Counted from the stretch's first letter, positions 24,451-34,343 are shown. The stretch is DNA of 64,000 bases from Alphaproteobacteria bacterium (GCA_016869975.1 VGCZ01000023.1:1-64000), one strand, 5' to 3'. Notes: generated by a model from the letters alone, not told the origin. Made by a program: numbers and translations.

Positions 24451-25038
24451 TCACTGCAGCGGTGACTCGACCGCGCAAACCGTGTTGTCGACGTAGAGCT
24501 GACCCTGCGGTCCGCGCGCCGGGGCCTCGACACGCTGACCCGGCGCGATGCCGCGCAGCGTGATCTTGGCCTCCTCGACCAGAAGGCGGTCATTGTTGAA
24601 TCGGCAGCTGATCTGGGCGTCGATGGCGCGCTCGCCGTTGTTGGCGAGGATCAGCGTGGCGACCCATCGCTCGCGGTCGACCAGGCGCAACGACGGCGTC
24701 TCCAGCGTGACGATCGGCACCGAGCCGCCCGGGCGCGAGAGCACCGGCACCGTGCCGATCACCCTGACATCAGGCACCTGGATCGACACCGTCGGCGTGC
24801 GCACCACTTGCTGACGCGGATCGAAGGCGCGGTCTTGCGGCAGCACCGGCTTCGTGTCGGGCTGGCCGACATTGTCGGGCGTCCAGACCTTGCCGGTCTC
24901 GTCGCGGAAACCGGCCGCGCCATCGATCGCGCCGCGCGGCGGCGGATCAAGCTGCGCCAGGGCCGGCACAACGGGCGACGCGACGGTCGCCAGCCCGGCG
25001 AGGATAGTGACGGTCTTGCTCAGGGTCGAAGCGCGCAT
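24451..25038 (-). CDS. Hypothetical exported protein (195 aa)
   Basis: No family recognised. A Sec signal peptide is clear (basic N-terminus, hydrophobic core, predicted cleavage after PALA near residue 28). A Pro/Asp-rich linker (30-80) leads to a beta-rich domain with the segment ERWVATLILANNGERAIDAQ and a pair of cysteines at 145 and 188 that could form a disulfide in the periplasm. GGAGAAGACC precedes the ATG. It ends at a strong terminator and is transcribed alone or with the small lipoprotein gene upstream. Confidence 0.85.
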   Translation of the reverse strand: MRASTLSKTVTILAGLATVASPVVPALAQLDPPPRGAIDGAAGFRDETGKVWTPDNVGQPDTKPVLPQDRAFDPRQQVVRTPTVSIQVPDVRVIGTVPVLSRPGGSVPIVTLETPSLRLVDRERWVATLILANNGERAIDAQISCRFNNDRLLVEEAKITLRGIAPGQRVEAPARGPQGQLYVDNTVCAVESPLQ

Positions 25039-25145
25039 GGTCTTCTCCTTTCAGCAATAGCTCACGCCGACCGCTGTTCGCTTGAGGCGAGCGGCGAGAC
25101 GAGAGACGCGGGAACTCAAATGGCGGCGCGCGGTGCCGCGTCAGG

Positions 25146-25376
25146 TCAGCGGGGCGTGGTCGCCGCGCCGATGCCGGCACCGACGGCGCCACCGATCAGC
25201 GCGCCGCCCAGAATGGAGACACCACCAGTCATCGCGCCCAGCGCGGCGCCGCTGGCGGCACCGATGCCGCCGCCTGTCACGGCGCGTTGCCCCCAGGTGT
25301 TGCCACAAGCCGACAGCAGCAGCGATGTCGCGATCAGGACTGGCGCGACCCTGAGGCCGACGAGGATCTTGGTCAT
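25146..25376 (-). CDS. Small glycine-zipper lipoprotein (76 aa)
   Basis: Starts MTKILVGLRVAPVLIATSLLLSAC-type signal with lipobox LSAC, so Cys24 is probably lipidated. The mature part is a Gly/Ala-rich run with repeated GxxxG spacing (GGGIGAASGAALGAM, GGALIGGAVGAGIG). This resembles glycine-zipper outer membrane lipoproteins or entericidin-like peptides. GGAGAAGACG precedes the ATG, almost the same site as in the neighbouring exported protein gene. Function unknown. Confidence 0.8.
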   Translation of the reverse strand: MTKILVGLRVAPVLIATSLLLSACGNTWGQRAVTGGGIGAASGAALGAMTGGVSILGGALIGGAVGAGIGAATTPR

Positions 25377-25595
25377 CGTCTTCTCCACGTTTGTTATTAT
25401 GTAGGCGATCGCGCTCCGACCACCTGGACGCCCATAAAGCTGGGAACCGCCCATGGCGACAATAAGGCGGCAGCTGGCTCATTCCGGGGCTTCGGCCGCC
25501 GCGTTTTCGCCATCTTCGGTGCTTGTCGCAACCCGGTTCATTGACGAAAATCCACCCCACGCAAGCGCCGAAGCGCGGGCGCGCCGGAGAGCGTG

Positions 25596-26549
25596 ATGAG
25601 CACACCGATCGTCAAAGTGACCGATCTCGCCTGGGGCCGCCTGCGCGCGCCCGATCTGGACGTGATGGAGGAGTTCCTCACCCATTTCGGCATGGTGCGC
25701 TCGGCGCGCACCAACAACGCGCTCTACATGCGCGGCTCGGACGCCCCGCACCACATCCACGTCACCGAGAAGGGCGATGCGAAGTTCGTCGGCTTCGCCT
25801 ATCACGCCCGCAGCGAGGACGATCTGCGCAAGCTCGCCGCCCTGCCCGGCGCCTCCGGTGTCGAGACCATCGACGAGCCCGGCGGCGGCAAGCGCGTGCG
25901 GCTACGCGAGCCCAACGGTTACCAGATCGAGGTCGTGCACGGCGTCGCCGAGCTGCCGCCGATCACGGTTCTGCGCGACCCGCCCAACAGCGGCGACGAG
26001 CCGCTGCGCCGCAAGGGCCGGCTGATGCGGCTCTCGAAATCGCCGACCATGATCAAGCGCATCGCCCATGGCGTGATGGGCACGCCGAAGCTCGAGGAAA
26101 CCGTGAAGTGGTTCCGCGACACGCTGGGCTTCGTGCGCTCCGACGACGTCTACGCCGGTTCGCCCGACAACGTGATCGGCTCGTTCAACCGCCTCGACCG
26201 CGGCGACGACTATGTCGACCACCACGTATTCTTCTGCATCCGCCACGAGAAGACGGGACTGAATCACCTATCCTACGAGGTCCCCGACATTGACGCGGTG
26301 ATGCAGGACCACGAGTATCTGAAGAGCTTGGGCAAATACGAGCATATGTGGGGCATCGGCCGCCATCTGCTGGGCAGCCAGGTCTACGACTACTGGTGCG
26401 ATCCGTGGGGCCGCACGCACGAGCGCTGGGCCGACACCGACCGTCTCAACACCGCGCAGGGCGGCAATCTGCTGAGCGCCGAGGAAGGCCTCGTCTCGCA
26501 ATGGGGCGAGCGCCCGCCGGCGAAGTTCCTGTCTAACATCCAGCCGTAA
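25596..26549 (+). CDS. Two-domain VOC / extradiol dioxygenase-like protein
   Basis: A vicinal-oxygen-chelate protein of 317 residues with two glyoxalase-like modules (about 5-125 and 150-290), the plan of type I extradiol ring-cleavage dioxygenases. The C-terminal module shows the three metal ligands in order: His in IKRIAHGVMG, His in GLNHLSYEV and Glu in WGRTHERWAD. It likely binds Fe(II) and opens a catechol-type ring; the substrate cannot be read from sequence. GGAGA precedes the ATG at 25596; a GTG one codon earlier is the alternative. Confidence 0.85.
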   Translation: MSTPIVKVTDLAWGRLRAPDLDVMEEFLTHFGMVRSARTNNALYMRGSDAPHHIHVTEKGDAKFVGFAYHARSEDDLRKLAALPGASGVETIDEPGGGKRVRLREPNGYQIEVVHGVAELPPITVLRDPPNSGDEPLRRKGRLMRLSKSPTMIKRIAHGVMGTPKLEETVKWFRDTLGFVRSDDVYAGSPDNVIGSFNRLDRGDDYVDHHVFFCIRHEKTGLNHLSYEVPDIDAVMQDHEYLKSLGKYEHMWGIGRHLLGSQVYDYWCDPWGRTHERWADTDRLNTAQGGNLLSAEEGLVSQWGERPPAKFLSNIQP

Positions 26550-26579
26550 CAGGCGGCTGCGCCAAGGGGGAAAACGAGA

Positions 26580-27710
26580 ATGACACGGACGATACGCGCG
26601 ATCGCGCTGGCCGCGATCGCGGCCATGGCTTTGTGTGCCGGCGCCGCAGCGCAAACGCCGCAGGAGGCCGCCGACTGGCTCAAGGGACTGGGCATCAAGC
26701 TGAACTCCAAGGACGCCACGCCCGAGCTGGTGCTGGCCGCGACGGCGGTCGATTTCAACGGCCTGGCGCGCGACAAGAAACTCGATCCCGCCGACCTCGC
26801 CAAGCTCAAGGCGTTTCCCAAGCTTGTCGAGGTCGGCCTCGGCAATCAGGCCGGCACCGACCAGGGCGTCGCCGAGCTGGTCAAGGCGGTGCCGAAACTG
26901 CAGCGCCTGAGCATCCACAACTCGGCGATCACCGACGCGGCGCTGGCCGAGATCGCCAAGCTCGGCGATCTCACCGAGCTGGTCATGTTCTCGACCAAGG
27001 TCACGCCGGCCTCGATGGCTCACGTCGCAAAGCTCGCCAAGCTGCAACGGCTGGATATCAGCAGCACGGCCGTCGGCGACGAGGGGCTGGAAGCGATCAA
27101 GGCTCTGCCGGCGCTTCGCAATCTGTGGTTCAACAGCATGAAGGGCGTCACCCGCAAGGGCATGGCGGCGATCGCCGCGATGCCGGCGCTGCGCAACCTC
27201 GTCATCCAGTTCGCCGAGATCAACGAGGAGATCGAGGAGCTGGCCAAGGCGCCACAGCTCGAAGACATCACCTTCATGGCGAGCAAGCTCGACGACGCCG
27301 GCGGCCAGCATCTCGGCAAGCTCAAGAACCTGCGCCGCCTGTTCGTCTGGAAGACCAAGATCACCGACAAGAGCATGCCGGCGATCGGCAGCCTGGCGAA
27401 GCTCGAGACGATCTACCTCAACGACACGGCGATCACCGACGCCGGCCTGAAGGAGCTCGCGGCCAACAAGGAGCTGCAAACCCTGTGGCTCGACAACACC
27501 GCGATCGGCGACGCGGGGCTCGCGTCGCTGACCGGCCTGCCCAAGCTGTCGTGGATCAAGCTCGACGGCACCAAGGTGACCGACGCCGGCATGACGTCGC
27601 TGGCGCGGATCAAGTCGCTGACCTCGGTGGGCGTCGCCAAGACGGCGGTCACCGAAGCCGGCTACAAGGCGCTGCTCGACGCCAATCCGAAGATGCGCAT
27701 CAGCAAGTAG
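26580..27710 (+). CDS. Exported leucine-rich-repeat protein
   Basis: A 376-residue protein with a signal peptide (cleavage near AGAAA, residue 24). About eleven degenerate leucine-rich repeats of 23-24 residues follow, with the recurring core L-x-x-L-x-L-x-x-T-x-I-T-D-A-x-L. No membrane anchor or second domain is visible, so it is probably a soluble periplasmic binding or scaffold protein. It starts 30 bases after the VOC gene with GGGGG upstream, so the two may be co-transcribed. The biochemical role is unknown. Confidence 0.85.
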   Translation: MTRTIRAIALAAIAAMALCAGAAAQTPQEAADWLKGLGIKLNSKDATPELVLAATAVDFNGLARDKKLDPADLAKLKAFPKLVEVGLGNQAGTDQGVAELVKAVPKLQRLSIHNSAITDAALAEIAKLGDLTELVMFSTKVTPASMAHVAKLAKLQRLDISSTAVGDEGLEAIKALPALRNLWFNSMKGVTRKGMAAIAAMPALRNLVIQFAEINEEIEELAKAPQLEDITFMASKLDDAGGQHLGKLKNLRRLFVWKTKITDKSMPAIGSLAKLETIYLNDTAITDAGLKELAANKELQTLWLDNTAIGDAGLASLTGLPKLSWIKLDGTKVTDAGMTSLARIKSLTSVGVAKTAVTEAGYKALLDANPKMRISK

Positions 27711-27711
27711 A

Positions 27712-28125
<414 letters not shown>

Positions 28126-28131
28126 CCTCAG

Positions 28132-28875
28132 CTAGGCCCGCGCACAGGCCGCGTCAAGCGCGCGCGCCAGCGCCAGGCACTCGGCGTCGGCGCGACCGTC
28201 TATCCGCGCCGGGCGAAAGCGGCGCTGGAAGGCGACGATGATGTCGGCCGCATCGACCTCGACGATGTCGGCGAAAGCCGATTCGTCGCTGTTGTCGACA
28301 TAGGCCTGGCGACCAGCGCGTGTGCCATAGCGGTGCGGCGGCGGGTAGCCGATGCGCCGCAGGACGGCCAGCAGGTCCGCCTCGTCGGCCGGGCCGCCGG
28401 CCGCCGAAGCCACTGGCCACAGGCCGACACCCACCGATGCCAGCGCGCGCCAGAAGAAGCGGCCGCCGGGATCGTCCTTGCGCTTGGGCGCGATGTCGGA
28501 ATGGCCGACCACGTTGCGCGCGGCGATGCCGGGATGGCGCGCGAGGATGGCGCGGCAGAGCCCGATCACTGCATCGCGCTGCGCATCGGGGTAATCGTGG
28601 ACGTTGCCGTCCATGTTGACGATCTCGACGCCGATCGAGCTCTCGTTCAGGCCCTGGGCCTCGCCCCACCACGACAGCCCGGCGTGCCAGGCGACGCGAT
28701 CCTCGGCGACCAGACGATAGATGTCGCCATTGACGTCGACGACATAGTGCGCGCTGACGCGGCCGAAGCGCAGCAGGTCAAGAGACACGTCGAGCGGCTG
28801 CGCGGTGTGGTGCAGCACGAGATGCGCCACCGGCGACCCGCGCGGCGCATGGTTGTTCGAGGGCGCGTCGATCAT
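28132..28875 (-). CDS. N-acetylmuramoyl-L-alanine amidase, AmiD/AmpD type
   Basis: A zinc amidase_2 enzyme that cuts the bond between MurNAc and L-Ala. Zinc ligands are visible at HLVLHHT (His22 or His23) and in GHSDIAPKRKDDPG. The strand with VSAHYVVDVNGDIYRLV and the WHAG motif are typical. Residues about 165-245 resemble a C-terminal peptidoglycan-binding domain, as in AmiD. No signal peptide or lipobox is seen, so it may act on imported cell wall fragments in the cytoplasm. Its stop is just upstream of rnpB. Confidence 0.88.
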   Translation of the reverse strand: MIDAPSNNHAPRGSPVAHLVLHHTAQPLDVSLDLLRFGRVSAHYVVDVNGDIYRLVAEDRVAWHAGLSWWGEAQGLNESSIGVEIVNMDGNVHDYPDAQRDAVIGLCRAILARHPGIAARNVVGHSDIAPKRKDDPGGRFFWRALASVGVGLWPVASAAGGPADEADLLAVLRRIGYPPPHRYGTRAGRQAYVDNSDESAFADIVEVDAADIIVAFQRRFRPARIDGRADAECLALARALDAACARA

Positions 28876-28884
28876 CGCGCGAGC

Positions 28885-29958
28885 CTAACGCGCCGGCGCG
28901 CCCTCGGCGAGGCGGCGCAGCGCGGCGCGCGCCGGCCGCTCGATCGCGACATGCAGGGCAAAGGCGGCCACCAGCGATAGCACGATCAGCGCGGCGAAAA
29001 ACAGCCAGCCGACCGCCGATCCGACGGCCAGCCCGAGCCGATCGAACGCCCACCACAGGCATTCGAAGACGAACCAGTGCACGACGTAGAGCGCGTAGGA
29101 CGCCTCGCCGATCGCGCGCGACGCGCGGCTCGACAAGACGTTGGTCAGCACGCCTCGCCCCTTCGCCACGCCGACAAGGATGCCGGCGAACGCCACGATC
29201 AGAAGATGATCGACCCACAGCGTCGGGGCGACGTCGATCATCGTCACGATCGCCAGGGCGGCGCAGATGCCGGCAAGCACGCCGCCGGATGCCGCCGCGC
29301 CCCCGACCTGGCGCCAGGCGCGCCACAAGAAGACGCCCGCAAGGAACTCCGCCGCCACGCGCGCGCCGCCATGCGCCGCGGCGGTGTGCAGCGACGGCAA
29401 GCCGTGGGCATGCGTGTAGATCGCGTGCGCCGCCAAGCTCGCCAGAGCCAAAGCGAGACAGGCGAGCACCGAGCGCAATCGCACCGCCACCGCGAGCGCG
29501 ACCGGCAGCAGCAGCGAGGCGGCCCATTCGTAGCTGAGACTCCAGCCCGGCGGATTGATGCGCTCGGCGTCGGCCCAGCCCCAGCTCTGCATCAAGAGCG
29601 CGTAGAGCGACCACAGGCCGGGATCGTCGGCGACGCGCAGGCCGCCGCCGCCCAGGCCGCTTAGGCGGCCGATCTCGGCCTTGAGCGCGAACAGCGCCAG
29701 CACCACCAGCCAGACCGGCCACAATCGCGCCACGCGGCGGCATAGATAGCGCGCGTAGAACGCAAGCCCGTCGCGCGCGAAGACCGGCGCGTAGACATGC
29801 GCCAGCACGAAGCCCGAGAGGACGAAGAACAGGTCGACGCCGAGATAGCCGTGGCGGATCACCGGTGGCGCGACGCCGGTGAAGGCGGTGGCGTGGAAGG
29901 CCACAACCCACAGCGCCGCCAGCGCCCGCAACCCGTCGAGCGCCGGCAAGTGGGTCAT
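28885..29958 (-). CDS. Acyltransferase-3 family membrane protein (OafA-like)
   Basis: A 357-residue integral membrane acyltransferase that would O-acylate a surface sugar. It starts THLPALDGLRALAALWVVAFHATAF, where the early His and the DGLRALA motif are the family signature. About ten hydrophobic segments follow, with FFVLSGFVLAHVY and YALYVVHWFVFECLW. The ATG overlaps the stop of the DnaJ-domain gene (ATGA). No SGNH domain is attached. Confidence 0.9.
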   Translation of the reverse strand: MTHLPALDGLRALAALWVVAFHATAFTGVAPPVIRHGYLGVDLFFVLSGFVLAHVYAPVFARDGLAFYARYLCRRVARLWPVWLVVLALFALKAEIGRLSGLGGGGLRVADDPGLWSLYALLMQSWGWADAERINPPGWSLSYEWAASLLLPVALAVAVRLRSVLACLALALASLAAHAIYTHAHGLPSLHTAAAHGGARVAAEFLAGVFLWRAWRQVGGAAASGGVLAGICAALAIVTMIDVAPTLWVDHLLIVAFAGILVGVAKGRGVLTNVLSSRASRAIGEASYALYVVHWFVFECLWWAFDRLGLAVGSAVGWLFFAALIVLSLVAAFALHVAIERPARAALRRLAEGAPAR

Positions 29959-30695
29959 CGCGTGTCGGCGGATCCGGCGGGTAGCGCGGCGCGGGCTTTG
30001 TCGTAGGCCGCATTGATGGCGGCAAACTCGCGATTGGCGAGCTCGATCGCCTCGGCCGGCAGGCCGCGCGCCATCAGGCGGTCGGGGTGGAACTCCAGGG
30101 CCAACCGACGATGGGCGCGCTTGAGTTCCTCGGCGTCGGCGTTGGGCATGACACCGAGAATCGCCCAGGGATCGTCGCGCAGTGTGACGCCGGCGGTGGC
30201 AAAGGCGCGGCGCAGGCGCGCCTCGCCGAGGCCGAATACCGCCGAGACGGCGCGCAGCCACTCGATCTCGGACAGCGAGGCCGACCCGTCGGCGCCGGCG
30301 ATCAGGCACAGCCCGACGAGCACCTCCTCCAGCACGTCCGGATCGTCGGGAAACAGTCCAGCGACCTGGCGCGCATAAGCCTCGAAGCCATACGTGTCGC
30401 GCTTGGCGATGTCGAAGAAGCGGCCGACGCTCTCGACATCTTCCGGTGGCACGTGGAAAAACGAGCGGAACGCATCGATCTCATGCCGCGTCACCCGTCC
30501 ATCGGCCCGCGCCAGCTTGGCGCCCAGCGCGACGACGCCGATGGTAAAGGCGATCTGCCGTGTCGCCTCGGGCCGGCCGTCCGGCCGCGCGTTGGATGAG
30601 TCGTCGCGCCGGCCACCGGCGCCGAGCAGCGCGCCGATCGGTCCGCCGATCACGGCGCCGGCGGTGCCGCCGAGAATCCTGCGCCAGATACTCAT
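29955..30695 (-). CDS. djlA: TerB and J-domain protein, DjlA-like co-chaperone
   Basis: A protein of 246 residues with a Gly-rich hydrophobic N-terminus (MSIWRRILGGTAGAVIGGPIG) like the DjlA membrane anchor. A TerB-like acidic helical domain (about 50-165) precedes a C-terminal J domain with DPWAILGVMPNADAEELKRA and the HPD motif (FHPDRLM) needed to stimulate DnaK. I chose 30695 because DjlA proteins begin MSIW; an ATG at 30713 would add six residues and neither has a strong ribosome site. Confidence 0.88.
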   Translation of the reverse strand: MSIWRRILGGTAGAVIGGPIGALLGAGGRRDDSSNARPDGRPEATRQIAFTIGVVALGAKLARADGRVTRHEIDAFRSFFHVPPEDVESVGRFFDIAKRDTYGFEAYARQVAGLFPDDPDVLEEVLVGLCLIAGADGSASLSEIEWLRAVSAVFGLGEARLRRAFATAGVTLRDDPWAILGVMPNADAEELKRAHRRLALEFHPDRLMARGLPAEAIELANREFAAINAAYDKARAALPAGSADTR

Positions 30696-30743
30696 CGGCT
30701 CACGTTTAGCCATCGAGCGGCCGTCTCACAACCGGCGCGTCGC

Positions 30744-31580
30744 CTACGGGGCCGCCTTCTTGTTGAGGACGGCGAAGCGGTCCTTCGGACTCTTGTCGCG
30801 CGCGGCGGCACCGTAGGTGCCGCGCTCGATGCGGGTCGGGATCGTCATCATGTAGTTCTTGAAGGCGATCTCGATCGCCTGGCGCTGACCCTGCGCGTCG
30901 AGCGTGTCGTTGACCGAGCGCTTGGCCATGCGCAGCGAGAAGGGATCGTGCACGGCGATCTTCTTCGCCAGCGCCATGGTCTCGCTCTCCAGCGCTTCGC
31001 GCTTGACCACGCGGTTGACCAGGCCCATGCGCTCGGCATCGATCGCGGTGAAGAACTCGCCGGTGAAGATGTACTCCTTGGCCTTGCGCGGCCCGAGATC
31101 CCAGGGCATCGAGAAATACTGCACGTGCGCGCCACCCCAACGGATGGCGCGGTCCGCGAACAACGCATCCTCGCTGGCGATAATCAGGTCGCAGGACGAG
31201 GCCAGCATGAGCCCGCCCATGATGCAGTAGCCCTGGACCTGGGCGATGGTCGGCTTCGGCACATCGCGCCAGCGCAGGGTGATCTCGAGGAACAGCTCGC
31301 TCAGACGCTGGTACTCGCCCGCGAAACCCGGATCGACAGGATGGTTCGTCGCGTCCTCGATCTCCTCCGGGCTGCCGAGGTCGTGGCCGGCGGAGAAATG
31401 CTTGCCCGCGCCGGCGACGATGATCACCCGCACGTCCTTGTCGTCGGCGGCGCGTTTGAACGCGGCGTCGAGCTCGTGCAGCATCACCCGGCTCTGCGCG
31501 TTGAGCACGTGCGGGCGGTTGGTGGTGATGCGCAGGACGCTATCGAAGCGTTCCCAGGTCAGCGTCTTGTAGTCGGCCAT
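30744..31580 (-). CDS. Enoyl-CoA hydratase/isomerase family protein lacking catalytic Glu pair
   Basis: A crotonase-fold protein of 278 residues. The oxyanion-hole segment KHFSAGHDL and the GYCIMGGLMLASSCDLIIAS helix are clear. Compared with rat enoyl-CoA hydratase, the position of Glu144 is Met125 and that of Glu164 is Ala145 (FADRAIRWGG). A standard hydration reaction is therefore unlikely; it may bind an acyl-CoA and do another crotonase reaction. It lies seven bases after the SDR gene, so the two probably act on one pathway. Confidence 0.88.
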   Translation of the reverse strand: MADYKTLTWERFDSVLRITTNRPHVLNAQSRVMLHELDAAFKRAADDKDVRVIIVAGAGKHFSAGHDLGSPEEIEDATNHPVDPGFAGEYQRLSELFLEITLRWRDVPKPTIAQVQGYCIMGGLMLASSCDLIIASEDALFADRAIRWGGAHVQYFSMPWDLGPRKAKEYIFTGEFFTAIDAERMGLVNRVVKREALESETMALAKKIAVHDPFSLRMAKRSVNDTLDAQGQRQAIEIAFKNYMMTIPTRIERGTYGAAARDKSPKDRFAVLNKKAAP

Positions 31581-31587
31581 TGTCCCC

Positions 31588-32328
<741 letters not shown>

Positions 32329-32371
32329 GATGTTTCCTCCACCTTGTCGTTGTCGACATCTTAGCGGATTG

Positions 32372-33103
32372 TCAGAGGAAGGGCGTGACGATGGCGACGA
32401 CGGTCAGGATGATCAGCGCCAGACGGCGGAAGAAGGTTTCGCTGGCGAACTTGAACAGCCGCTCGCCGACCAGGCCACCGCCGACATAGGGCAGCACGAA
32501 GATCGCCGCGAGAAGCAGCGCCTGGCTCGTCATCAGCCCGCGCGCCGTGAGCCCGAGCAGCGCCACCAGATCGACGGCGGCGAAGTAGACGATGAAGCTG
32601 GCGCGGATCGCCGCCGCCGCGCCGGCGCCGGCAAGGTAGTAGAAAGCGATCGGCGGCCCGGCCATGCCGGCCAACCCGTTGAGGAACCCGCTGGTGGCGC
32701 CGGCCGCCAGGGTGCCGGCGAGCACGGGCTTGCCGGTGTAGCGCCAGCCGCTGACCAGCAGCAGCACGGCGCCCAGCACGATACCGGAGATCGCCCAACG
32801 TATCGCCGCGGGATCGGCCCAGGCGAGCAGCCATACGCCGAGCGGCACGCCGAGCGCGGCGGCCACCAGCAGGGTGGCGATCTGCCGCCAGTCGACCAGC
32901 GGCAGGGCCTGGCGCAGCAGCGGAAAGGAAATGCAGAACTCGACCAGCAGGCAGACCGGCACGCCCACCGCCGGTCCATAGAACGCCGAGAACACCGGCG
33001 TGAGGATCATCGCCGCGCCGAAGCCAGCGAAGCCACGCACCACGCCGGCGAGCACGGCGGTGGCGGCGCAGACGATGGCGGGGACGAGAAGCAGTTCGGG
33101 CAT
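32372..33103 (-). CDS. TauE/SafE family permease
   Basis: A 243-residue membrane protein with about eight helices and the duplicated TauE/SafE pattern: GFAGFGAAMILTPVFSAFYG near the N-terminus and TSGFLNGLAGMAGPPIAFYYL in the middle. Such proteins are proposed exporters of sulfite or organosulfur anions, but the substrate cannot be assigned. The ATG at 33103 has no ribosome site and is three bases from a palindromic repeat, so the true start could be internal. Confidence 0.88.
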   Translation of the reverse strand: MPELLLVPAIVCAATAVLAGVVRGFAGFGAAMILTPVFSAFYGPAVGVPVCLLVEFCISFPLLRQALPLVDWRQIATLLVAAALGVPLGVWLLAWADPAAIRWAISGIVLGAVLLLVSGWRYTGKPVLAGTLAAGATSGFLNGLAGMAGPPIAFYYLAGAGAAAAIRASFIVYFAAVDLVALLGLTARGLMTSQALLLAAIFVLPYVGGGLVGERLFKFASETFFRRLALIILTVVAIVTPFL

Positions 33104-33105
33104 CT

Positions 33106-33178
33106 GGGAGCGCCGGCGTCTCGCCGACTCGTCCTTCGTGTTGTCGGAAGAAATGGCCGGCGCGACGCCGGCGCTCCC
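33106..33178. repeat. Inverted repeat with perfect 15-bp arms
   Basis: GGGAGCGCCGGCGTC (33106-33120) is repeated as its exact reverse complement at 33164-33178, with 43 bp between. The interior also has partly pairing GCCGAC/GTCGG segments. It fills the gap between gmd and the permease gene. It looks like a dispersed palindromic element; no second copy was noticed in this window. Confidence 0.75.
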
Positions 33179-33184
33179 GACAGG

Positions 33185-34222
33185 CTACATCAGCTGCTGG
33201 CCAGCCTTCACACGATCGTAGTCGGCGCGCGCCATCATCGTCACCAGGCCGTCGAAGTCGACCTTGGGCGACCAGCCGAGCTCGCGGCGCGCCTTGGATG
33301 AGTCGCCCAGGAGGGTGTGGACCTCCGCCGGTCGGAAGAACTCCGGGCTGATCTCGACCAGTACCTTGCCGGTGCGCCGATCGCGCGCTTTTTCGTCGAC
33401 ACCCGAACCCGACCAGTCGAGCTCGAAGCCCAGCGCAGCGGCGGCGGCGAGCACGAACTCGCGCACCGAGCGCGTCTGGCCGGTGGCGATGACATAGTCG
33501 TCGGCTGTCTCGGCGCACACCATCATGTGGATCGCCTCGACATAGTCGCCGGCGAAGCCCCAGTCGCGCTTGGCGTCGAGGTTGCCCAGCCGCAACGTGG
33601 TCGGCGCCCCGGCCTTCATCTCGGCGAGCGTCGCCGTGATCTTGCGGGTGACGAACTCGCGGCCGCGCAACGGCGATTCGTGGTTGAACAGGATGCCGGC
33701 ACAGGCGTGCATGCCGTAGGATTCGCGGTAGTTCACCGTGGCGTGGTGGCCGAAGGCCTTAGCTACGGCGTAGGGGCTACGGGGATGGAACGGCGTGGTC
33801 TCGTTGAGCGCCACCGGACTCACGCCGCCATACATCTCCGAGCTCGACGCCTGGTAGAAGCGGATCGCCTTGTCGACGCCGCGGCAGACCTCGAGCAGGC
33901 GCAGCACGCCCATGGCATCGGCGTCGGCGGTGTAGAGCGGCTGCTCGAAGCTCGAGCCGACGAAGCTCTGGGCGGCCAGGTTGTAGACCTCGTCGGGCCG
34001 CAGCCGATCGATCAGCCGGCGCATGTTCTCGTACTCGAGCAGGTCGAAATACTCGAACTTGACGTGCCGCTCGACGTCCACATCGCGCAGCCGCCAGGAG
34101 TTCCACGATGCCGAACGCCGCGCCGCGCCATAGACCTCGTAGCCCCGCTCCACCAGGAGCTTCGTCAGATACGCCCCGTCCTGCCCGAGGATCCCGGTAA
34201 CCAGGGCTTTCTTCTTCGCCAT
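33185..34222 (-). CDS. gmd: GDP-mannose 4,6-dehydratase
   Basis: Converts GDP-mannose to GDP-4-keto-6-deoxymannose, the precursor of fucose, rhamnose and perosamine sugars on surface polysaccharides. The 345-residue extended SDR has GILGQDGAYLTKLL, the RRSASWNSWRL segment near the N-terminus, catalytic SSSEMYG with YAVAK, and LFNHESPLRG, all GMD signatures. No reductase, epimerase or aminotransferase partner is adjacent. Its start faces uvrB across a 206-bp gap. Confidence 0.94.
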   Translation of the reverse strand: MAKKKALVTGILGQDGAYLTKLLVERGYEVYGAARRSASWNSWRLRDVDVERHVKFEYFDLLEYENMRRLIDRLRPDEVYNLAAQSFVGSSFEQPLYTADADAMGVLRLLEVCRGVDKAIRFYQASSSEMYGGVSPVALNETTPFHPRSPYAVAKAFGHHATVNYRESYGMHACAGILFNHESPLRGREFVTRKITATLAEMKAGAPTTLRLGNLDAKRDWGFAGDYVEAIHMMVCAETADDYVIATGQTRSVREFVLAAAAALGFELDWSGSGVDEKARDRRTGKVLVEISPEFFRPAEVHTLLGDSSKARRELGWSPKVDFDGLVTMMARADYDRVKAGQQLM

Positions 34223-34343
34223 CGCCGTCCGACCACCCTATCGATTCGCGCGCGCCCTTATAGCAGCCGGCGGCGATTCGGCGACCCCCCTTGGCGGGAA
34301 CGACCACGACCGCAGACAGATGCTCACAGGACTCGGGCGAGAT

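Noticed and set aside
24076-24465. Open frame of 129 codons upstream of mraZ
   Set aside because: It covers the promoter, MraZ box and terminator, lacks a ribosome site and has no recognisable protein features.
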